9,293 nt of DNA from an uncultured Oscillospiraceae bacterium (lineage in GTDB: Bacteria; Bacillota; Clostridia; Oscillospirales; Oscillospiraceae), in NCBI GenBank assembly GCA_944385305.1, contig CALWWS010000142.1:1-9293 (forward strand), written 5' to 3'. Positions 6,013 through 9,293 of this stretch are shown here, in pieces. Within the stretch, counting starts at the first letter, position 1; each line of letters starts with the position of its first letter. The notes under the pieces were generated by a model. That model searched no databases and was not told where the DNA came from. It worked only from the letters and a program-made list of their open reading frames with translations. The translations under genes were made by a program, and so were the position numbers.

Positions 6013-6021
6013 ATTATAGCA
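6013..6021 (-). promoter_or_regulatory. Extended -10 promoter of the hydrolase-galE operon
   Basis: On the minus strand, TGCTATAAT is a perfect extended -10 element. The -35 region is a poor T-rich match, which is usual for extended -10 promoters. The predicted start is near 6006, giving a leader of about 20 bases with AAAGGAG. Confidence 0.6.
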
Positions 6022-6067
6022 TGCCCCGAAAACAAAGAAAAGGAAAAGTTCCCCCTGGATTCCCCCC

Positions 6068-6096
6068 TTGTGGGTGGGGGCGGGAAGTGGTATGCT
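6068..6096 (+). promoter_or_regulatory. Promoter of the acyltransferase/membrane-protein operon
   Basis: TTGTGG (6068-6073) and TATGCT (6091-6096) have a 17-base spacer. The pair faces away from the hydrolase promoter within the same 145-bp gap. Confidence 0.55.
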
Positions 6097-6132
6097 AATA
6101 GTAAGCGCGAAAGGGAGAAAGGGGGCGGGGAG

Positions 6133-7419
6133 ATGGAGCGGCAGGGTCAGAACGCCGGATGGTACAAGCTGGACAACGCCGGAGTGCTCTACTCCTCCAT
6201 CCAGAAGCCCAGATACTCCGCCAACTACCGCTTCTCCGCCGTGATGGACCAGCCGGTGGACCCCGCCGCCCTTCAGCGGGCGGTGGACAAGACCATGCCC
6301 CGCTTCCCCTGCTTCCGGGTGCGCATCAAGCCGGGGCTGTTCTGGTACTACTTCGAGCCCAACGACGCCCCCGGCCCCTTTGTGCGGGAGGACATTGCAA
6401 ACCCCTGTCAGCCTGTGCGCTTCAAGGAGGACAACGGCTGGCTGGTGCGCTTTTACTACTACAACTGCCGCATCTCCATCGAGGTGTTCCACGCCGTGTC
6501 CGACGGGGCGGGCACCCTGGTGCTCTTCAAGACCCTGCTGGCGGTCTACCTGCGGGAGCTGGGGCATGAGATCCCCTGCGGGGGGGACATCCTGGACATT
6601 ACCCAGCCTCCGGATGGGGAGGAGCTGGAGGACGCCTACGCCCGCTACGCCACGGTGAAGGCCCGGCGGAAGGGCCCCTACAAGCACGCCTACCCCAACA
6701 CGGGCACGCCGGAGCCCTTTTACACCCTGAACGTCACCATGGGCTTTCTCCCGGTGGATCAGCTCAAGGCCCTCTCCCGGGCCCACGGGGTATCCATCAC
6801 CGAGTACCTCACGGCGGTGCTTATGAAGGTGATTATGGACAAGCAGCACCGGGAGCGGCCCCGGCGGGAGAAGCCGGTGGCCCTGGCTATCCCCATCAAC
6901 CTGCGGGCCTACTTCCCGTCCAAGACCCTGCGCAACTTCATCCTCACCGTGCGGCCGGTGATCGACCCCAGTCTGGGGGAGTACACCTTTGAGGAGGTGC
7001 TCTCCCAGGTGCACCACTTCCTGCGCCTGCACATCAACCGCCAGCAGATGCAGGCATCCTTCACGGGCAACGTGAAGTTTACCACCAACCGCCTGCTCAA
7101 GGTGATCCCCATCTTTCTGAAAAACCCGGGCATGGCCTTCAGCTATAAGATGGCGGGGGTGCTGCCCTACTCGGGCACCTACACCAACCCCGGCCCCTTT
7201 CCGGTGCCCGAGGAGATGCGCCCCCACATCCGGCATATGGAGGTCATCCTGGGCCAGGCCACCAAGGCCCGGGTGCACTGCGCCTCCATCAGCTATGAGA
7301 ATGTGATGGAGATTACCTTCGCGGGCACCCTGAAGGAGACCGACACCGAGCGGGAGTTTTTCCGCTTCCTGGTGCGCCAGGGGCTGCCTGTGAAGGTTGT
7401 GAGCAACCGCACCCGATAA
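6133..7419 (+). CDS. HXXXD-type acyltransferase (condensation / alcohol acetyltransferase-like)
   Basis: The 428-residue protein belongs to the superfamily of chloramphenicol acetyltransferase-like enzymes, which includes NRPS condensation domains, alcohol acetyltransferases and Pap proteins. These move an acyl group from a thioester to a hydroxyl or amine. The catalytic HXXXD motif is H120-A-V-S-D124-G in VFHAVSDGAG, preceded by the usual N-terminal half with VDPAALQRAVD (residues 42-52). The second half (VSITEYLTAVLMKVI, then IPINLRAYFPS) matches the acceptor-side lobe. The C-terminal tail has no transmembrane helix. The start ATG at 6133 follows a purine-rich GGGGCGGGGAG site; longer upstream extensions shadow the hydrolase gene on the other strand. 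It is followed after 18 bases by a zinc-ribbon membrane protein, so the two form an operon. No carrier protein or NRPS gene is nearby. The substrate is unknown. Confidence 0.8.
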   Translation: MERQGQNAGWYKLDNAGVLYSSIQKPRYSANYRFSAVMDQPVDPAALQRAVDKTMPRFPCFRVRIKPGLFWYYFEPNDAPGPFVREDIANPCQPVRFKEDNGWLVRFYYYNCRISIEVFHAVSDGAGTLVLFKTLLAVYLRELGHEIPCGGDILDITQPPDGEELEDAYARYATVKARRKGPYKHAYPNTGTPEPFYTLNVTMGFLPVDQLKALSRAHGVSITEYLTAVLMKVIMDKQHRERPRREKPVALAIPINLRAYFPSKTLRNFILTVRPVIDPSLGEYTFEEVLSQVHHFLRLHINRQQMQASFTGNVKFTTNRLLKVIPIFLKNPGMAFSYKMAGVLPYSGTYTNPGPFPVPEEMRPHIRHMEVILGQATKARVHCASISYENVMEITFAGTLKETDTEREFFRFLVRQGLPVKVVSNRTR

Positions 7420-7437
7420 AGCGGAGGTGAGCGTATT

Positions 7438-8142
7438 ATGTCCTACTGCGTCAACTGCGGGGTGGAGCTGGACCGGACTGCCGGCTTCTGCCCCCTGTGC
7501 CATACCCCGGTGGTCAACCCCAGCCAGCCGGTGGATACCCAGGCCCCCACCCCCTTTCCCACCCGGCGGGAGGAGGTGGCGGTGGCCAGCAAGCCGGAGA
7601 TTGCCATCCTCATCTCCGCCATGCTGGCCTCGGTAGCCATCTGCTGCGGCATTCTCAATCTCTTTCTCCAGCCCCACCGCGCCTGGTCCCTCTATGTCAT
7701 CGGCGCGGCGGTGATGCTGTGGATCTGGCTGGTTCCTCCGCTGCTTATGCAGGGGATGCACCTGCTGCTGCGTCTGGTGCTGGATGTTGCGGCCATCGCC
7801 ATCTATGTATTTCTCATCTCCCTGGATCTGGGCGGCGGGCGCTGGTTTTTGGGCCTGGCGCTGCCCGTTATCCTCTGGGGTGGGGCGATTATCCTCTTCC
7901 TGGGCCTGGTGCTGCGGGTGTACCGGAGATCCATTATCACCAGCGTCACCATTGTCATCGGCAGCGGCGGGGTGTTCTGTATGGGGCTGGAGGGGTTTAT
8001 CGACCGCTGGCTCTACGGCGCCTGGAACCCCTCCTGGTCGGTGGTAGCCCTTACCGCCTGTGTGGGCATGGTGATCCCCCTGATCATCATCCGCCGGGTG
8101 CCCTCTCTGCGGGAGGAGATGCGCCGCAGGCTCCATTTATAA
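7438..8142 (+). CDS. Zinc-ribbon six-helix membrane protein (DUF6320-like)
   Basis: The 234-residue protein has a short N-terminal zinc ribbon with two CXXC knuckles, C4-X2-C7 and C18-X2-C21 (YCVNCG, CPLCH). A Pro/Thr-rich linker (about 24-45) follows, then six predicted membrane helices at about 55-77, 83-103, 111-128, 136-158, 167-187 and 200-218. The C-terminus is short and basic (RREEMRRRLHL-like). This layout fits DUF6320, a family I recall being found beside condensation-type acyltransferases in Clostridia, but its function is unknown. The ribosome site GGAGGTGA sits nine bases before the ATG and only 18 bases after the acyltransferase stop. It may be the membrane partner of the acyltransferase, either presenting a substrate or moving the product. 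That role is inferred from position only. Confidence 0.75.
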   Translation: MSYCVNCGVELDRTAGFCPLCHTPVVNPSQPVDTQAPTPFPTRREEVAVASKPEIAILISAMLASVAICCGILNLFLQPHRAWSLYVIGAAVMLWIWLVPPLLMQGMHLLLRLVLDVAAIAIYVFLISLDLGGGRWFLGLALPVILWGGAIILFLGLVLRVYRRSIITSVTIVIGSGGVFCMGLEGFIDRWLYGAWNPSWSVVALTACVGMVIPLIIIRRVPSLREEMRRRLHL

Positions 8143-8168
8143 AATATTTTGTAAACCCGGTGGAAGGG

Positions 8169-8197
8169 TTGACGTATTTTGTTGGATCCGGTATACT
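8169..8197 (+). promoter_or_regulatory. Promoter of the small membrane protein gene
   Basis: TTGACG (8169-8174) and TATACT (8192-8197) are separated by 17 bases, a near-consensus vegetative promoter. The predicted start near 8204 leaves a leader of about 55 bases with AAAGGAG at 8243-8249. Confidence 0.8.
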
Positions 8198-8259
8198 GAC
8201 AAAGGCGATAGAATATGCTTCTATTGCTTTTGGGATAAAGAGAAAGGAGTTGTGCAGCA

Positions 8260-8541
8260 GTGAATAATCAGGAAGTTCCCGGGAAGGGCGCAGCCATTGC
8301 CAGCCTTGTGCTGGGTATCATTGGCTTGGTGGTGGCACTGTTTGTGTTTGGCCCCGTGGGCGCGATTTTGGGCATTGTGGGTGTGGTCATGGCGTCCAAG
8401 GCCAAGCAGCAGGGATTTGAGGGCGGCATGCGTACTGCCGGCTTTGTCCTGTCCATTCTTGCCATCGTCTTCGGCCTGATCGGCCTGGTTGCGTGCATTG
8501 CCTGCGCGGGCACCATCGGCATGATGGGCGCCTTTGCTTAA
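8260..8541 (+). CDS. Small two-helix membrane protein (DUF4190-like)
   Basis: The 93-residue protein begins with a short hydrophilic head (residues 1-10). A hydrophobic, Gly-rich region (about 11-45) follows, then a basic loop SKAKQQGFEGGMRTAG (46-61) and a second hydrophobic region (about 62-88). GxxxG-like spacing of glycines in both segments suggests tight helix packing. The GKGAAIASLVLGIIGLV start and the 'KAKQQG...RTAGFVLSILAI' loop resemble the DUF4190 family of small membrane proteins, whose role is unknown. The start is GTG at 8260-8262, with AAAGGAG ten bases upstream. It has its own near-consensus promoter and is followed by a terminator, so it is a single-gene unit, apparently independent of the genes on either side. 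Confidence 0.75.
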   Translation: MNNQEVPGKGAAIASLVLGIIGLVVALFVFGPVGAILGIVGVVMASKAKQQGFEGGMRTAGFVLSILAIVFGLIGLVACIACAGTIGMMGAFA

Positions 8542-8573
8542 GGAATCCGTACAAGAACCAAAGGCACTACCAG

Positions 8574-8614
8574 ACGGGTGCGGCATCCAGCGGGTGCCGC
8601 ACCTGTTTTATTTT
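8574..8614 (+). terminator. Intrinsic terminator after the small membrane protein gene
   Basis: The arm GGTGCGGCA (8577-8585) pairs with TGCCGCACC (8595-8603), and the stem can be extended outward by three pairs including one G-U. It is followed by TTTTATTTT (8606-8614). Confidence 0.75.
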
Positions 8615-8633
8615 GATGAGAGGGGGGAGGGGC

Positions 8634-9293
8634 GTGCTGCCCTATGTGACCATTCTGGGCCGGACGCTGCCCAGCTATGGCATGCTGGGGATGGGAGCTC
8701 TGCTGCTGGGCCTGCTCATCGCCCTGGTGCGCTGCCCCCGGTTCGGCCTGTCCCGGGATGACTGCGCCTATCTCTATATTTTGGGGGCCATCGGCGCTTT
8801 GGTTGGGGCCAAGGTCCTCTACCTGCTGCCCCGGATATCTGAGCTCTCAGCGGATTTTCCCCTGCTGTGGAAGCAGCCGGAGGTCTTTGCCGCCCGTTAT
8901 CTGTCGGGGGGCATGGTGTTCTACGGCGGTTTTCTGGGGGGTGTGCTGGGGGCCTGGCTGGCCGCCCGGTATTTCAAGCTGCGGCTGACTGACTTTTTCC
9001 CGGTGCTCATCCCCGCCCTGCCTCTGATCCACGCCGTGGGCCGGGTGGGCTGTTTCTGCGCCGGGTGCTGCTACGGCATGCCTGTGTCCTGGGGTGTAGT
9101 ATTCCCTGCCGGGGGCGCCGCCCCCGCCGGGGTGCCCCTGCTGCCCGTACAGCTGTGGGAGGCGGCGGCGGAAGGGGTTATCTTCCTGTTCCTGCTGTGG
9201 TATTCCCGCCGCGTCTCCCGCCCTGCCGTCCTGCTGCGGGCCTATGTATTTGCCTACGCGCCGGTGCGCTTTGTGCTGGAGTTTCTTCGGGGA
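8634..9293 (+). CDS. lgt: Prolipoprotein diacylglyceryl transferase-like protein (Lgt family), C-terminally cut by the window edge
   Basis: Lgt is a polytopic membrane enzyme that moves diacylglycerol from phosphatidylglycerol to the lipobox cysteine of prolipoproteins. The 220 residues seen start V(M)LPYVTILGRTLPSYG, the normal Lgt N-terminus. They contain the GGMVFYGGFLGG segment (residues 92-103), the signature H133-A-V-G-R137-V-G-C-F, and end in VRFVLEFLRG, matching the C-terminal conserved Arg/Glu region. The signature reads GRVGCFCAGCCYG, where E. coli Lgt has GRIGNFINGELWG. The essential Arg is kept, but the Asn is a Cys and the motif is Cys-rich, a form seen in short Firmicute Lgt-like proteins. 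The GTG start at 8634 follows a purine-rich GGGGGGAGG; an in-frame ATG at 8616 lacks a ribosome site. It could be a diverged paralogue with another substrate rather than the main Lgt. The 3' end is outside the window. Confidence 0.75.
   Translation, partial: MLPYVTILGRTLPSYGMLGMGALLLGLLIALVRCPRFGLSRDDCAYLYILGAIGALVGAKVLYLLPRISELSADFPLLWKQPEVFAARYLSGGMVFYGGFLGGVLGAWLAARYFKLRLTDFFPVLIPALPLIHAVGRVGCFCAGCCYGMPVSWGVVFPAGGAAPAGVPLLPVQLWEAAAEGVIFLFLLWYSRRVSRPAVLLRAYVFAYAPVRFVLEFLRG

Noticed and set aside
3970..6098. Long plus-strand open frames over galE and the esterase
   Set aside because: They are shadows of two well-supported minus-strand genes with intact catalytic motifs.
5842..8136. A 764-codon open frame on the minus strand
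   Set aside because: It is antisense to the acyltransferase and zinc-ribbon genes, with His/Gly/Gln-rich low-complexity translation. The plus-strand genes show clear family motifs and ribosome sites.
1..9293. CRISPR array, tandem repeats or insertion sequences
   Set aside because: No regularly spaced repeats, transposase motifs or terminal inverted repeats were seen on reading through the window.

Overview
The window is GC-rich, with strong Shine-Dalgarno sites, GTG and TTG starts, and a lipobox lipoprotein. It carries a short, anaerobe-type ThiC behind a TPP riboswitch and a zinc-ribbon membrane protein of the DUF6320 type. Together these suggest a gut Clostridia chromosome, most likely Oscillospiraceae (Flavonifractor, Lawsonibacter or Oscillibacter-like). 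The lineage is an inference from style and gene families, not a database match.

Layout. Positions 1 to about 467 look like the end of an integrated element: the N-terminus of an AAA-type ATPase on the minus strand, whose promoter abuts a perfect 28-bp palindrome, then AT-rich non-coding DNA. At 468-525 is only the 3' part of a tRNA-Ser(CGA), followed by that tRNA's terminator. This is the pattern of an attachment-site scar, with native chromosome to the right. From 563 to 803 there is no supported gene, but the stretch ends in a hairpin-rich leader for a small lipoprotein (804-1154). A promoter, TPP riboswitch and terminator (1204-1383) control thiC (1410-2714). A bidirectional terminator separates thiC from two overlapping minus-strand flavodoxin-fold genes (2777-3882). 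Further minus-strand genes are galE (4024-5010) and an HSL-type alpha/beta hydrolase (5025-5987). These two form an operon that diverges from a plus-strand pair: an HXXXD acyltransferase (6133-7419) and a zinc-ribbon six-helix membrane protein (7438-8142). Last come a small two-helix membrane protein with its own promoter (8260-8541), a terminator, and a truncated Lgt-like gene (8634-9293).

How the genes may work together. ThiC makes the thiamine pyrimidine and is shut down by TPP through its leader. The divergent block at 4024-8142 puts an acyl-transfer enzyme opposite an ester hydrolase, beside a UDP-sugar epimerase and a membrane protein. This is the best candidate here for an undescribed system, possibly acylation and deacylation of an envelope glycan or lipid. 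The Lgt-like enzyme would lipidate proteins such as the lipoprotein at 804-1154, although the two genes are not linked by an operon.
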